The notes beneath the pieces were generated by a model, which ran no database searches, was not told where the DNA came from, and saw only the letters and a program-made list of their open reading frames with translations. Below are positions 24,673 to 33,374 of a DNA stretch of 64,000 bases, piece after piece. The position numbers were made by a program, and so were the translations under genes. Location of the stretch: positions 186,001-250,000 of the forward strand of contig JAEZDY010000042.1 of assembly GCA_023417935.1 (NCBI GenBank), in the 5' to 3' direction. Each line of letters begins with the position of its first letter. Positions within the stretch are counted from its first letter, which is position 1. Source of the stretch: Bacteroidota bacterium (GTDB lineage: Bacteria; Bacteroidota; Bacteroidia; Bacteroidales; Lentimicrobiaceae).

Positions 24673-25719
24673 ATGTCATCACCTATTATCTCCGTAAACA
24701 GGTTAGGTTCTCAATGGACAACCAAAGACCCATTTCTCTTTTGTGCGCATCATAATGATTCATATCCCAGAGGTAATGAAATGTTAGGGCCATCTGAAAG
24801 TCTTAAAGGACGTCCATTAGGTAATGATTTTAGTGATAATCAGGATTGGCGAATGTATCACGGACATGTAGTTCCTGGCTTCCCGGTACATCCACACCGT
24901 GGTTTTGAAACCATTACCATGGTTCTTTCAGGCTTTATTGATCATTCTGATTCTGCAGGAGGTGCCGGTAGATATGGCAATGGCGATGTTCAATGGATGA
25001 CAGCAGGAACGGGTTTGCAGCATTCTGAAATGTTCCCGTTATTGAATAAAGAAGAACCGAACCCCCTGGAATTGTTTCAGATATGGTTAAATCTTCCTGC
25101 TTCAAAAAAGATGGTTAAACCATATTTTAAAATGCTATGGAAAGAAAATCTGCCAAAATCATCTATTTCAGATAAAAATGGGAAGTATACTGAAGTAATA
25201 GTTGTAACCGGTGAATCAGATGGAATTTTATCTCCTGCTCCATCAGCCGATTCATGGGCAGCTGATCCGGCAAATGAAGTAGCCATTATAAGATACAAAA
25301 TGGAACCAAATGCTGAATACACAATTCAGGCCACTAAAAAAGATGTCAACCGCACTTTATACTTTTTTAGAGGGAAGGAAATTTCAATTTTTGGAGAAGT
25401 AATTGAGTCGTATAAATATATAGAGGTTAAACCTGAAGCAGATATTGAAATAATAAATGGTGATACTGAGAGTGAAATCCTTTTACTACAGGGAAAACCA
25501 ATAAATGAACCAGTTGTACAGTATGGTCCCTTTGTTATGAATACGCAGAAGGAGATTCAACAAACAGTTGCTGACTATCGTATTACTGAATTTGGTGGAT
25601 GGCCATGGTCTGATGATGAGCATGTTCACCCCATTACAGAGCCCCGATTCGCAAAGTATTCAGATGGAACAATTGAGTATCCTGAAGAACATAAAGGAGT
25701 GAAAGTAAAAGAAGAGTAG
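24673..25719 (+). CDS. Pirin family protein
   Basis: Two-domain cupin of 348 residues. The metal ligands are in place: His73 and His75 in PVHPHRGFET, His117 and Glu119 in GLQHSEMFP. The protein is longer than typical pirins (about 240-290 residues); the extra length is C-terminal, ending in a region with GGWPWSDDEHVHPI. Pirins bind Fe(II) and some oxidise quercetin; the natural substrate is unknown. It faces the TPM gene with only six bases between the stops. Confidence 0.9.
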   Translation: MSSPIISVNRLGSQWTTKDPFLFCAHHNDSYPRGNEMLGPSESLKGRPLGNDFSDNQDWRMYHGHVVPGFPVHPHRGFETITMVLSGFIDHSDSAGGAGRYGNGDVQWMTAGTGLQHSEMFPLLNKEEPNPLELFQIWLNLPASKKMVKPYFKMLWKENLPKSSISDKNGKYTEVIVVTGESDGILSPAPSADSWAADPANEVAIIRYKMEPNAEYTIQATKKDVNRTLYFFRGKEISIFGEVIESYKYIEVKPEADIEIINGDTESEILLLQGKPINEPVVQYGPFVMNTQKEIQQTVADYRITEFGGWPWSDDEHVHPITEPRFAKYSDGTIEYPEEHKGVKVKEE

Positions 25720-25725
25720 TGACAT

Positions 25726-26535
25726 TTACCAGCTTCCGCCGGCTCCACCGCCACCGAAGCCGCCACCTCCAAAGCCTCCAAAGCCGCCACCGCCACCGCC
25801 AAAACCGCCACTTCCACCTGAGAAGCCGCCCCAACTTCCTGAACCACTGCCACGACCACTACCCATCATAGAAAGCAATAACCAGAATGGTAGGTTTCCT
25901 TTACCACCAATTGTATGGTTATTGTTACCACCCTTTTTACCGAAAATTGCTATTAGAATGAAAATAAGGAAGATGACAACCGGTAGGAAACCAGCTCCTT
26001 TTTTGTCAGGCGTTTTTGTGTACTGTTCAGCTGAATACTTGCCTAAGAGTAGGTCTTTTATTACACTTACACCTGCTGCTATTCCCTCGTAATATTTATT
26101 TTCAGCGAAATAAGGTATCATTTCATTGTCCACAATGCGTCTGGTAACTGCATCAGTGATAACTTCTTCCAGTCCATACCCGGTAGCAATAAAAGCCTGT
26201 CCCTTCTCATTACCCTTTTTAGGTTTGATAAGGATAACCAAACCATTGCTTGTGTTCTTTTGTCCAACTCCCCATTTTTGTCCAATTCGCTGAGCCATAT
26301 CTCCAACATCATAGCCTTGAAGGTCGGGCATTATCACAACGGTTATTTGAGTTGATGTACTATCACTGTAAGCCACCAGATAACTCTCAAGTTGATTTTT
26401 CTCTGTATCGGTTAATAAGGAAGCAAAATCATTTACAAGACGGGGAGGATTAGATGGTTCAGGGACTTGAGAAAAAGATGATTGGGTGCAGCTAAATATA
26501 AACACTAGCAGAATGAGGATGTATTTGTGGCTCAT
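25726..26535 (-). CDS. TPM-domain membrane protein with Gly-rich tail (YgcG family)
   Basis: 269 residues from the ATG at 26535, where a signal peptide begins (MSHKYILILLVFIFSCTQSS, a possible lipobox FSC). The TPM domain covers about 27-165 (LVNDFASLLTDTEKNQLESY, QITVVIMPDLQGYDVGDMAQ, GVGQKNTSNGLVILIKP, ATGYGLEEVI). One membrane span follows near residues 195-208. The last 55 residues are almost pure Gly with Ser, Phe and Trp. Last gene of the lemA-TPM-TPM cluster; such genes occur together widely but their role is unclear. An in-frame ATG nine codons upstream is less likely. Confidence 0.9.
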   Translation of the reverse strand: MSHKYILILLVFIFSCTQSSFSQVPEPSNPPRLVNDFASLLTDTEKNQLESYLVAYSDSTSTQITVVIMPDLQGYDVGDMAQRIGQKWGVGQKNTSNGLVILIKPKKGNEKGQAFIATGYGLEEVITDAVTRRIVDNEMIPYFAENKYYEGIAAGVSVIKDLLLGKYSAEQYTKTPDKKGAGFLPVVIFLIFILIAIFGKKGGNNNHTIGGKGNLPFWLLLSMMGSGRGSGSGSWGGFSGGSGGFGGGGGGFGGFGGGGFGGGGAGGSW

Positions 26536-26591
26536 ATTGAGCGTTTTGGTATAGTTCAACATATATTTACTTTTTTAGCTTACCCTGTATT

Positions 26592-27038
26592 TTAATTACC
26601 ATCGAAAGAGATCTCATCTGACAACTCATTCGTATCATCCTTATGATACGGAAAGTGTTTTTTAAGTTGCTCACCTGCTTTTGTTATTCCGGCAACCAGC
26701 CCTTCAGTAAATCTGCCTTCCCTGAAATGATTAATCATAAGTACCTTAGTGCTTTCCCAGAAATCAACCGGAACAACAGCATTTATGCCACTATCGCCAA
26801 TAATTGCAAAGCTATGGTTTTCAACGGCCAGATATATTAATACTCCATTACGGGCAATGGTTTTTTCCATTCCCAACTTTTTAAACATGTCAGCGGCACA
26901 GTCAAGAATGTCACCTGCACATTTCTTTTGAATATGCACCCTGATTTCGCCTGATGTGTCGAGTTCTGCATCAAGAATAGCCTGCTTGATGTCGTCTTGT
27001 TGCTGTGTACTGAAGAAGCTTTTTGCTGAATTGGGCAT
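26592..27038 (-). CDS. TPM-domain protein (YgcG-like, cytoplasmic side)
   Basis: 148 residues: a TPM domain (about 5-135) without signal peptide or membrane span. Seen motifs: FFSTQQQDDIKQAILDAELD, TSGEIRVHIQKKC, ARNGVLIYLAVENHSFAIIG and EGLVAGITKAGEQLKKHFP. The sequence ends in an acidic tail. It lies between lemA and the membrane TPM gene, with 56 bases to the latter, and forms one unit with them. Function unknown; TPM proteins are linked to thylakoid or membrane protein turnover in other groups. Confidence 0.88.
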   Translation of the reverse strand: MPNSAKSFFSTQQQDDIKQAILDAELDTSGEIRVHIQKKCAGDILDCAADMFKKLGMEKTIARNGVLIYLAVENHSFAIIGDSGINAVVPVDFWESTKVLMINHFREGRFTEGLVAGITKAGEQLKKHFPYHKDDTNELSDEISFDGN

Positions 27039-27190
27039 CAGAAGAATTATTAAATTAGGAATCTAAGATATTTCAAATACAAGTGGAAGAAAGTGCATAT
27101 AATACGCGAGAGTAGAATACTTATAATTTGAAATTAGTTAATTTTAAGATAGTATTTTCTTTAATAAACAACAATGAGAGTTTAGATCAA

Positions 27191-27245
27191 GGGAAGCATT
27201 TGATTTCACCTGAAAAAAGCCACTAAATGTAAATCAAATGCTCCC
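27191..27245. repeat. Long inverted repeat between lemA and TPM genes
   Basis: AGCATTTGATTT (27195-27206) pairs perfectly with AAATCAAATGCT (27231-27242); GGG/CCC flanks add three pairs after one bulged base. The loop is 24 bases. It starts ten bases past the lemA stop, inside the operon, and no T-tract follows on either strand, so it is not a classical terminator. It could stabilise the lemA message or attenuate the downstream genes. Confidence 0.8.
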
Positions 27246-27254
27246 GGAGGATTC

Positions 27255-27845
27255 TTAAAACTGCACATCAGGGGCTTGCTCTGCACCTTGGTCAGCTTCA
27301 AAATATGCTTTTCTTTCAAAACCAAATAAGCCGGCGAAAATGTTGTTAGGGAATTTCCTGATAGTTGCGTTGTAGTTTTGAGCAGCCTGATTGAAGTTAC
27401 GACGTTCAACCGCGATACGGTTTTCAGTGCCTTCTAGCTGTGATTGCAGATCCATGAAATTCTGGTTCGCCTTCAAATCAGGATATCTTTCAACTACCAC
27501 CATTAAACGTGACAGAGCTGAGCTTAATCCTTCCTGTGCCTGCTGGAATTGCTGAATGGAGTTTTCATCAAGGTCATTTGCATTAACATTAATACCTGTA
27601 GCTTTCGACCTTGCTTCTATTACCTGAGTAAGTGTTGATTGTTCAAAATCGGCATACCCTTTTACTGTGTTAACCAGGTTAGGGATTAGATCGGCACGAC
27701 GCTGATATACATTCTCAACTTGTGACCAGGCACCTGTGACACCTTCTTCCATTGTAACAAGGTTATTGTATCGGCCGCTGCCCATCATCACCAAAAGGAT
27801 GACGATACCAACAACTACCAGGATTGTAACTAATGATTTTTTCAT
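27255..27845 (-). CDS. lemA: LemA family protein
   Basis: 196 residues: N-terminal membrane anchor (4-21, VTILVVVGIVILLVMM) and a helical bundle. Family motifs: GRYNNLVTMEEGVTGAWSQV, YQRRADLIPNLVNTVKGYA, RYPDLKANQNFMDLQSQLEG, TENRIAVERRNFNQAAQNYN and FPNNIFAGLFGF. The molecular role of LemA is not settled; it is conserved next to TPM/YgcG genes, as here. First gene of the three-gene cluster. Confidence 0.95.
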   Translation of the reverse strand: MKKSLVTILVVVGIVILLVMMGSGRYNNLVTMEEGVTGAWSQVENVYQRRADLIPNLVNTVKGYADFEQSTLTQVIEARSKATGINVNANDLDENSIQQFQQAQEGLSSALSRLMVVVERYPDLKANQNFMDLQSQLEGTENRIAVERRNFNQAAQNYNATIRKFPNNIFAGLFGFERKAYFEADQGAEQAPDVQF

Positions 27846-28010
27846 GATTTTTGACTATTTGTGATTGTGTAAATTTACGGTTATTTTAAGAAATGAAGAC
27901 TAATGACGAGCTGTTTAAATATTTTGAAACACCATATTATTTATAGAAAGGTTACTTGAATCAGTCAATAATGAAACAGCTTAACACTCATTTGATTAAA
28001 CACAAAAACC

Positions 28011-28036
28011 AATGACCCGGCTTTCGCCGGGCCATT
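28011..28036 (-). terminator. Terminator of htpG
   Basis: GC-rich hairpin (AATGACCCGGC / GCCGGGCCATT, TTTC loop, one G-U type pair) starting nine bases past the htpG stop. The minus strand continues GGTTTTTG. Confidence 0.88.
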
Positions 28037-28044
28037 AGATTTTG

Positions 28045-29952
28045 TTATTGCAAAATATCAATGCTTCGCTTGATAAAACCTGTGAGTTCTTCACCCTTTA
28101 GCAAGTTTTGCGAAAGTTTAGCTATATCAATGAGTTGTTTGGCCATTGATTTTCTAGCTTCGGCATCAACTTCATTGTGTATTTTTGTAATAAGTGGGTG
28201 GTTAGAATTGACTACCAGATTGTACGAATCAGGCAATGAACCCATATAACTCATTCCACCACCACCAAGCATCGACATATCTTTCATGCGTCGCATAAAT
28301 TCAGGACGGGTGATTTGTACAGGCATACTTGTTTCGCTCATGCTTTCAAAAACAACATGGTAGTGTTCTTTGCCGGCAACTTCCTCAAATACTGGCTTAA
28401 TGCTTTTCTGATCATCCTCTGTAAGCTTTGATGGCATTGGCTCATCCTTTTTGATAAGCTTATCAGGCACGTCGGAATCTACTCTTACGAATGATGTGTT
28501 CTCAAATTTTTGTTCAAGGGTATTGATGAAGTGATTATCGAGAACTCCATCCATCACAAGCACATTGTATCCCATTTCACGGGCTGATTCAATGAAACCG
28601 TGTTGTTCAGAAACATCGGAAGTATACAGATAAACCAGCTTTTTGTCTTTGTCAGTTTGACCCGCTGTGATTAGGTTTTTGTATTCCTCGAGGGTGTAGA
28701 ATTTGCCTTCGGTATCTTTGAGTAAGGTAAATTTTTCAGCTCTTTCCCAGAATTTAGGCTCACTTATTATTCCGTATTCTATAAAGATCCTGATATCGTC
28801 CCATTTACTCTCAAATTCAGGCCTGTTGTTTTTGAATATATCCTCAAGTTTATCAGCAACTTTCTTCATAATGTGGTTAGATATCTTCTTCACATTTGAA
28901 TCACTCTGCAAGTATGAGCGTGATACATTGAGCGGGATATCAGGGGAGTCAAGTACTCCATGCATCAAAGTTAGGAAGTCGGGTACAATTCCTTCAACTG
29001 AGTCAGTAACAAACACCTGATTTGAGTACAGCTGGATTTTTTCTTTCTGAACTTCTATGTTTTTCTTGACTTTTGGGAAATACAGGATACCAGTTAGATT
29101 AAATGGATAATCAACATTCAGATGGATATTGAATAGTGGTTCATCAAACGTGAATGGGTAGAGCTCACGATAGAAGTTATTATAATCTTCAGTGTTTAAT
29201 TCTGCTGGTTTACGCTTCCAGGCAGGGTTGGTATTGTTAATGATGCGGGGATATTCTCTCTCATCATACTTATCTTCACCCTTTTCGTCCTTAACGCCTT
29301 CAAGTTTCTCCCATTTCTTTTCATTGCCAAATCTGATTGGCACAGGAAGGAATTTACAGTACTTTTTAAGGAGTTCCAATATCTTAGCTTCTTCAAGGAA
29401 TTCAGTTGAATCATCAGCTATGTGGAGTACAATATCAGTACCCCTGGTTGCTTTTTCAGTTTCGGTTAGTGTGTACTCGGGGCTACCATCGCATTCCCAT
29501 TTAACTGCCTTTGAGCCTGGACCTTTACGATAAGTTTTCGTAAAAATCTCAACCTTTTTAGAAACCATGAACGAAGAGTAGAAACCAAGCCCAAAGTGAC
29601 CTATAAGCTGAGCTGCATCAGCTTCACTTTTGCCCTTGTACTTCTTCACGAATTCCTCTGCACCGGAAAATGCTATTTGGTTAATATATTTATCTACTTC
29701 TTCAGCAGTCATTCCTATGCCATTGTCACGCACAGTTAAAGTTTTGTTTTCTTTGTCCAACAGCACTTCTATAGTTAGGTCACCCAGGTCATCTTTAACC
29801 TGACCCATTGACGAGAGTGCCTTGAGCTTTTGTGTTGCATCAACAGCATTGGAAATTAATTCCCTGAGAAAAATTTCATGATCTGAATACAGGAATTTCT
29901 TGATAATTGGAAATATATTTTCCGTTTGAACATTGATTTTTCCGGTTTGCAT
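28045..29952 (-). CDS. htpG: Molecular chaperone HtpG (bacterial Hsp90)
   Basis: ATP-dependent dimeric chaperone, 635 residues. The N-terminal ATPase domain shows FLYSDHEIFLRELISNAVDA, DNGIGMTAEEVDKYI, GHFGLGFYSSFMVS and GTDIVLHI; the middle domain has NVSRSYLQSD; the C-terminal dimerisation domain ends at SIDIL. A short C-terminal domain is normal for HtpG. No CIRCE or other heat-shock operator was found in the 187-base divergent region to ilvE. Confidence 0.97.
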   Translation of the reverse strand: MQTGKINVQTENIFPIIKKFLYSDHEIFLRELISNAVDATQKLKALSSMGQVKDDLGDLTIEVLLDKENKTLTVRDNGIGMTAEEVDKYINQIAFSGAEEFVKKYKGKSEADAAQLIGHFGLGFYSSFMVSKKVEIFTKTYRKGPGSKAVKWECDGSPEYTLTETEKATRGTDIVLHIADDSTEFLEEAKILELLKKYCKFLPVPIRFGNEKKWEKLEGVKDEKGEDKYDEREYPRIINNTNPAWKRKPAELNTEDYNNFYRELYPFTFDEPLFNIHLNVDYPFNLTGILYFPKVKKNIEVQKEKIQLYSNQVFVTDSVEGIVPDFLTLMHGVLDSPDIPLNVSRSYLQSDSNVKKISNHIMKKVADKLEDIFKNNRPEFESKWDDIRIFIEYGIISEPKFWERAEKFTLLKDTEGKFYTLEEYKNLITAGQTDKDKKLVYLYTSDVSEQHGFIESAREMGYNVLVMDGVLDNHFINTLEQKFENTSFVRVDSDVPDKLIKKDEPMPSKLTEDDQKSIKPVFEEVAGKEHYHVVFESMSETSMPVQITRPEFMRRMKDMSMLGGGGMSYMGSLPDSYNLVVNSNHPLITKIHNEVDAEARKSMAKQLIDIAKLSQNLLKGEELTGFIKRSIDILQ

Positions 29953-30139
29953 AGTATTAGATTTTTAATAGTTTACTGTGCCTGCTCAAATGGTATGCCA
30001 TCCTTAAAAACTGCCAAAATGACTGCTTTATGCCTATATTATATTACAACTATTTTCATTTTTGCATTGCCAAGTGAAGTAATCTTTATAATTTAGCCAA
30101 GTATAACGGTGCAATAAAAAACCTCAAAATATAAAGCAT

Positions 30140-31159
30140 ATGTTAGAATTAGATTGGAGTCACCTGCCCTTTGGTTATGTAAAGACCGACTACAATGTCC
30201 GTTGTTATTACAGGAATGGTAAATGGGGAGAAATTGAAACCTCATCTTCAGAATTCATTAGTATTCACATGGCAGCCTCTTCGCTGCATTATGGACAAGA
30301 AGCGTTTGAAGGCATGAAAGCCTTTAGAGGCAAAGATGGTAAAATCAGAATTTTTCGGTGGGAAGAAAATGCCATGCGCATGGAAAGCTCTGCTAATGGT
30401 GTTATGATGGCAGTTGTTCCACGTGAGATATTCCTGGAATCAATTGTAAAGGCAGTTAAATTGAATGAGCGTTTTATTCCACCACATGGAACAGGAGCAT
30501 CATTGTACATACGGCCATTACTTATTGGTACTGGTGCACGTGTTGGTGTTAAACCGGCTGATGAATATCTGTTCATGGTTTTTGTAACCCCCGTTGGCCC
30601 TTATTTTAAAGAAGGGTTTAAACCAGTTTCATTATTAATTGCTCGTGACCATGATCGCGCTGCTCCTAAAGGAACCGGCAGGTATAAAGTAGGCGGCAAT
30701 TATGCAGCAAGTCTCTCTGCTGGAGAAGAAGCTCATGCTAAAGGCTATGCATCTGCACTATTTCTTGATGCCCGTGAGAAGAAGTATATTGATGAGGCAG
30801 GTCCTGCAAACTTCTTCGCTATAAAGGATAATAAATATATTACTCCAAAATCAGAGTCAATTCTTGCTTCCATTACCAACAAGAGCTTGATGGATATAGC
30901 CAGGGATATGGGTATGGAAGTTGAAGTAAGGCCTGTTGAAGTGAACGAACTTGATACATTTGATGAAGTTGGTGCTTGCGGAACTGCCGCTGTTATATCG
31001 CCTGTTTGCAAAATTGATGATCCACTCACAGGTCATACTTACACATATTGTAAGGATGGTGAAGCCGGTCCGATCTCAACTAAGTTATACAAAAGGTTAC
31101 AAGGTATTCAGTACGGTGAAGTGGACGATGTTTTTAACTGGAATTACATTATTGAATAA
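30140..31159 (+). CDS. ilvE: Branched-chain amino acid aminotransferase
   Basis: Fold-type IV PLP aminotransferase (339 residues) that interconverts Leu, Ile or Val and their 2-oxo acids with 2-oxoglutarate. Diagnostic motifs: LHYGQEAFEGMKAFRGKDGK (50-68), IRPLLIGTG, RYKVGGNYAAS with the PLP Lys183, YIDEAGPANFF and EVGACGTAAVISPV. The class fits the larger eukaryote-like BCAT group. Monocistronic with its own terminator 23 bases downstream. Confidence 0.95.
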   Translation: MLELDWSHLPFGYVKTDYNVRCYYRNGKWGEIETSSSEFISIHMAASSLHYGQEAFEGMKAFRGKDGKIRIFRWEENAMRMESSANGVMMAVVPREIFLESIVKAVKLNERFIPPHGTGASLYIRPLLIGTGARVGVKPADEYLFMVFVTPVGPYFKEGFKPVSLLIARDHDRAAPKGTGRYKVGGNYAASLSAGEEAHAKGYASALFLDAREKKYIDEAGPANFFAIKDNKYITPKSESILASITNKSLMDIARDMGMEVEVRPVEVNELDTFDEVGACGTAAVISPVCKIDDPLTGHTYTYCKDGEAGPISTKLYKRLQGIQYGEVDDVFNWNYIIE

Positions 31160-31181
31160 CTGTTTGTTATTCTAAAATAAA

Positions 31182-31209
31182 AAAAAGAGGCTCATTTGGG
31201 CCTCTTTTT
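31182..31209. terminator. Bidirectional terminator between ilvE and pyrF
   Basis: AAAAAGAGGC / GCCTCTTTTT, perfect 10-bp stem with an 8-base loop, T-rich after the stem on both strands (T5 on plus, T8 on minus). It ends ilvE and can also end the purM-prfA-pyrF transcript. Confidence 0.92.
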
Positions 31210-31235
31210 ATTTTATGTGTAAAATGAGAACTTGA

Positions 31236-31275
31236 ATCACCAGCATCATAGATCATTGATGCTTTAACTGGTGAT
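31236..31275. repeat. Nested inverted repeat downstream of pyrF
   Basis: ATCACCAG (31236-31243) pairs with CTGGTGAT (31268-31275), and inside it CATCA (31244-31248) with TGATG (31257-31261), leaving a 6-base bulge on one side. It lies about 65 bases past the pyrF stop and ahead of the bidirectional terminator. Role unknown. Confidence 0.6.
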
Positions 31276-31339
31276 ATAATATAACTGACTTAACAGCAGG
31301 CTTAAACTATTATCTAGTTATAATGATTATTGAAGAGTA

Positions 31340-32182
31340 TTAAATGATTCCTTTTTCCCTGAGCGTTGCTTCCATTTGTTTTTGCATTAAGGCTGCTTCT
31401 TCTTTAGCTTTTTGATCAAAATCTGGCTGATTTGAAGCAAAGATTATACTTCGCGAAGCATTCACCAAAATTCCACAGTCATCGTTAAGTCCGTATTGAG
31501 CAACCTCTTCAAGGCTTCCACCTTGTGCACCAACTCCGGGTACAAGCAGGAAATGATCAGGTACAATACTGCGTACCTCAGAAAGCATTTCCGCACGGGT
31601 AGCTCCAACAACATACATGGTATTTTCTGCTGTGCCCCATTGTGAAGAGGTCTTTAGGACATCTTCAAATAATCGTTGATTATTGGTATCTGTATTTAAC
31701 TGGAAATCAGCAGCTCCCTTATTTGAAGTAAGTGCAAGAATAATAACCCATTTGTTATCAAACTTTAGGAAAGGACTCACTGAATCCTCACCCATATAAG
31801 GTGCAACTGTAACTGCGTCAAAATTAAAGCCTGATGAATTCCTGTCAAAGAATGCAGTTGCATATTGAGTTGAGGTATTTCCAATATCTCCTCTTTTAGC
31901 ATCGGCAATAGTGAAACATTCATTTGTGTATTGATCAAGGAATTGCATTGTTTTATGTAAACTGAGCATACCTTGAATTCCTCGTGCTTCGTAAAAAGCA
32001 AGGTTGGGCTTGTAAGCAACTGTATAATCAATAGTTGCTTCTATTATCTGCTTGTTGAATTCAAAAACCGGATCATCATGATCAAGAAGGTGACCTGGGA
32101 TCTTTGTAATATCGCTGTCAAGACCTACGCATAGGTATGAGCGCTTACGTTTGATAAGCTCGATAAGTTGTTTGCGGTTCAT
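31340..32182 (-). CDS. pyrF: Orotidine 5'-phosphate decarboxylase (type 2)
   Basis: Last step of UMP synthesis. The 280-residue protein belongs to the longer type 2 group. SYLCVGLDSDITKIP starts the barrel, YKPNLAFYEARGIQG follows, and the catalytic Asp94-Lys96-Asp99 array is in TIADAKRGDIGNTS. VNASRSIIFAS near the C-terminus is the phosphate-binding part. It is the last gene of purM-prfA-pyrF, 24 bases after prfA. This joins a purine gene, a pyrimidine gene and a translation factor on one transcript. Confidence 0.96.
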   Translation of the reverse strand: MNRKQLIELIKRKRSYLCVGLDSDITKIPGHLLDHDDPVFEFNKQIIEATIDYTVAYKPNLAFYEARGIQGMLSLHKTMQFLDQYTNECFTIADAKRGDIGNTSTQYATAFFDRNSSGFNFDAVTVAPYMGEDSVSPFLKFDNKWVIILALTSNKGAADFQLNTDTNNQRLFEDVLKTSSQWGTAENTMYVVGATRAEMLSEVRSIVPDHFLLVPGVGAQGGSLEEVAQYGLNDDCGILVNASRSIIFASNQPDFDQKAKEEAALMQKQMEATLREKGII

Positions 32183-32206
32183 GAATTTGGTTGTTAAAAT
32201 TATGGT

Positions 32207-33277
32207 TTAACCTACTGCTTCTTTGAGTCGCTCGGCATTTTCTGCCAATTGAAGAGCATCAATCATATCCTGGATATCACCATCCATATAAGTAGTAAGG
32301 TTATATACAGTAAGATTGATACGATGATCAGTGATACGACTTTGAGGATAATTGTAGGTTCTTACTTTTGCTGAACGGTCACCTGTTGAAACCATTGTTT
32401 TACGCTTCTTTGATATCTCATCAAGATACTTCTGGTACTCCTGTTCATATAAACGGGTACGGAGTACTGTAAGTGCCTTATCAAAGTTCTTAAGCTGTGA
32501 CTTTTGATCCTGGCATGTTACAACAATACCTGTAGGAACGTGGGTTAAACGCACAGCCGAATAAGTAGTGTTAACTGACTGACCTCCCGGGCCTGATGAA
32601 CAGTATGTGTCTTTGCGGATATCAGAAGGCTTCAGGTCAACATCAAATTCATCAGCTTCAGGTAAAACGGCAACGGAAGCTGCAGAAGTATGAACACGTC
32701 CCTGGGTTTCAGTTTGTGGCACACGTTGAACACGGTGAACGCCCGATTCGTACTTTAACTGGCCATAAACGTTATCACCGCTTACATTGAATATAATTTC
32801 CTTGAAACCACCAACTGTACCTTCAGTGTAGTCAACAAGTTCAATCTTCCAGTTTTTGGTTTCACAGTATTTTGTATACATGCGATAAAGGTCGCCAGCA
32901 AATATGCTTGCCTCATCACCACCTGAACCGGCTCTGATTTCAACAACAGCATTTTTACCATCCTGAGGATCAGAAGGTATCAACATAATCCTGATTTCTT
33001 CTTCCATTTCATCCCTGCGTTCGGTGAGTTGATTAAGCTCTTCCTTGGCCATAGCCCTGAACTCTTCATCTTTCTCCTGATAAAGGATTTCTTTGGCAGA
33101 GGATATATTATCCATTACTAGTTTATACTCTTTGTATGCAACTATAACGGGTTGTAATTCCTTGTAGTCCTTACTCAATTTTATGTAAGCTTTCATATCA
33201 GCCATGATATCCGGATCATTCATTGTCTTCTCGATCTCCAGATAACGCTTATATATTGCTTCAAGCTTGTCAAGCAT
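32207..33277 (-). CDS. prfA: Peptide chain release factor 1
   Basis: Class I release factor for UAA and UAG, 356 residues. The hydrolysis motif GGQ stands in YCSSGPGGQSVNTTYSAVRL; RAGSGGDEASIFAGDLYRMY and GVHRVQRVPQTETQGRVHTS are family marks. It lacks the programmed frameshift of prfB and is full length. It lies between purM (97-base gap) and pyrF (24-base gap). Confidence 0.96.
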   Translation of the reverse strand: MLDKLEAIYKRYLEIEKTMNDPDIMADMKAYIKLSKDYKELQPVIVAYKEYKLVMDNISSAKEILYQEKDEEFRAMAKEELNQLTERRDEMEEEIRIMLIPSDPQDGKNAVVEIRAGSGGDEASIFAGDLYRMYTKYCETKNWKIELVDYTEGTVGGFKEIIFNVSGDNVYGQLKYESGVHRVQRVPQTETQGRVHTSAASVAVLPEADEFDVDLKPSDIRKDTYCSSGPGGQSVNTTYSAVRLTHVPTGIVVTCQDQKSQLKNFDKALTVLRTRLYEQEYQKYLDEISKKRKTMVSTGDRSAKVRTYNYPQSRITDHRINLTVYNLTTYMDGDIQDMIDALQLAENAERLKEAVG

Positions 33278-33374
33278 AGTTCTTAAATTTGTGGGTGCAA
33301 AGGTACGTAAAATAGTGACTCAACAGTCACAGTTACATGGTATGGCATCGTTGACAATCCTTATGAGGGGATAG

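Noticed and set aside
24381..24755. A plus-strand coding frame across the tRNA
   Set aside because: The frame runs antisense through the complete tRNA-Ser and its terminator, so it is a chance frame.
25736..25850. DNA repeat in the Gly-rich region
   Set aside because: The low-complexity GGN codons belong to the Gly-rich tail of the TPM protein and are not an independent repeat.
31236..31275. Terminator of pyrF
   Set aside because: The nested stem has no T-tract next to it; the bidirectional hairpin at 31182-31209 is the better terminator, so it was listed as an inverted repeat.
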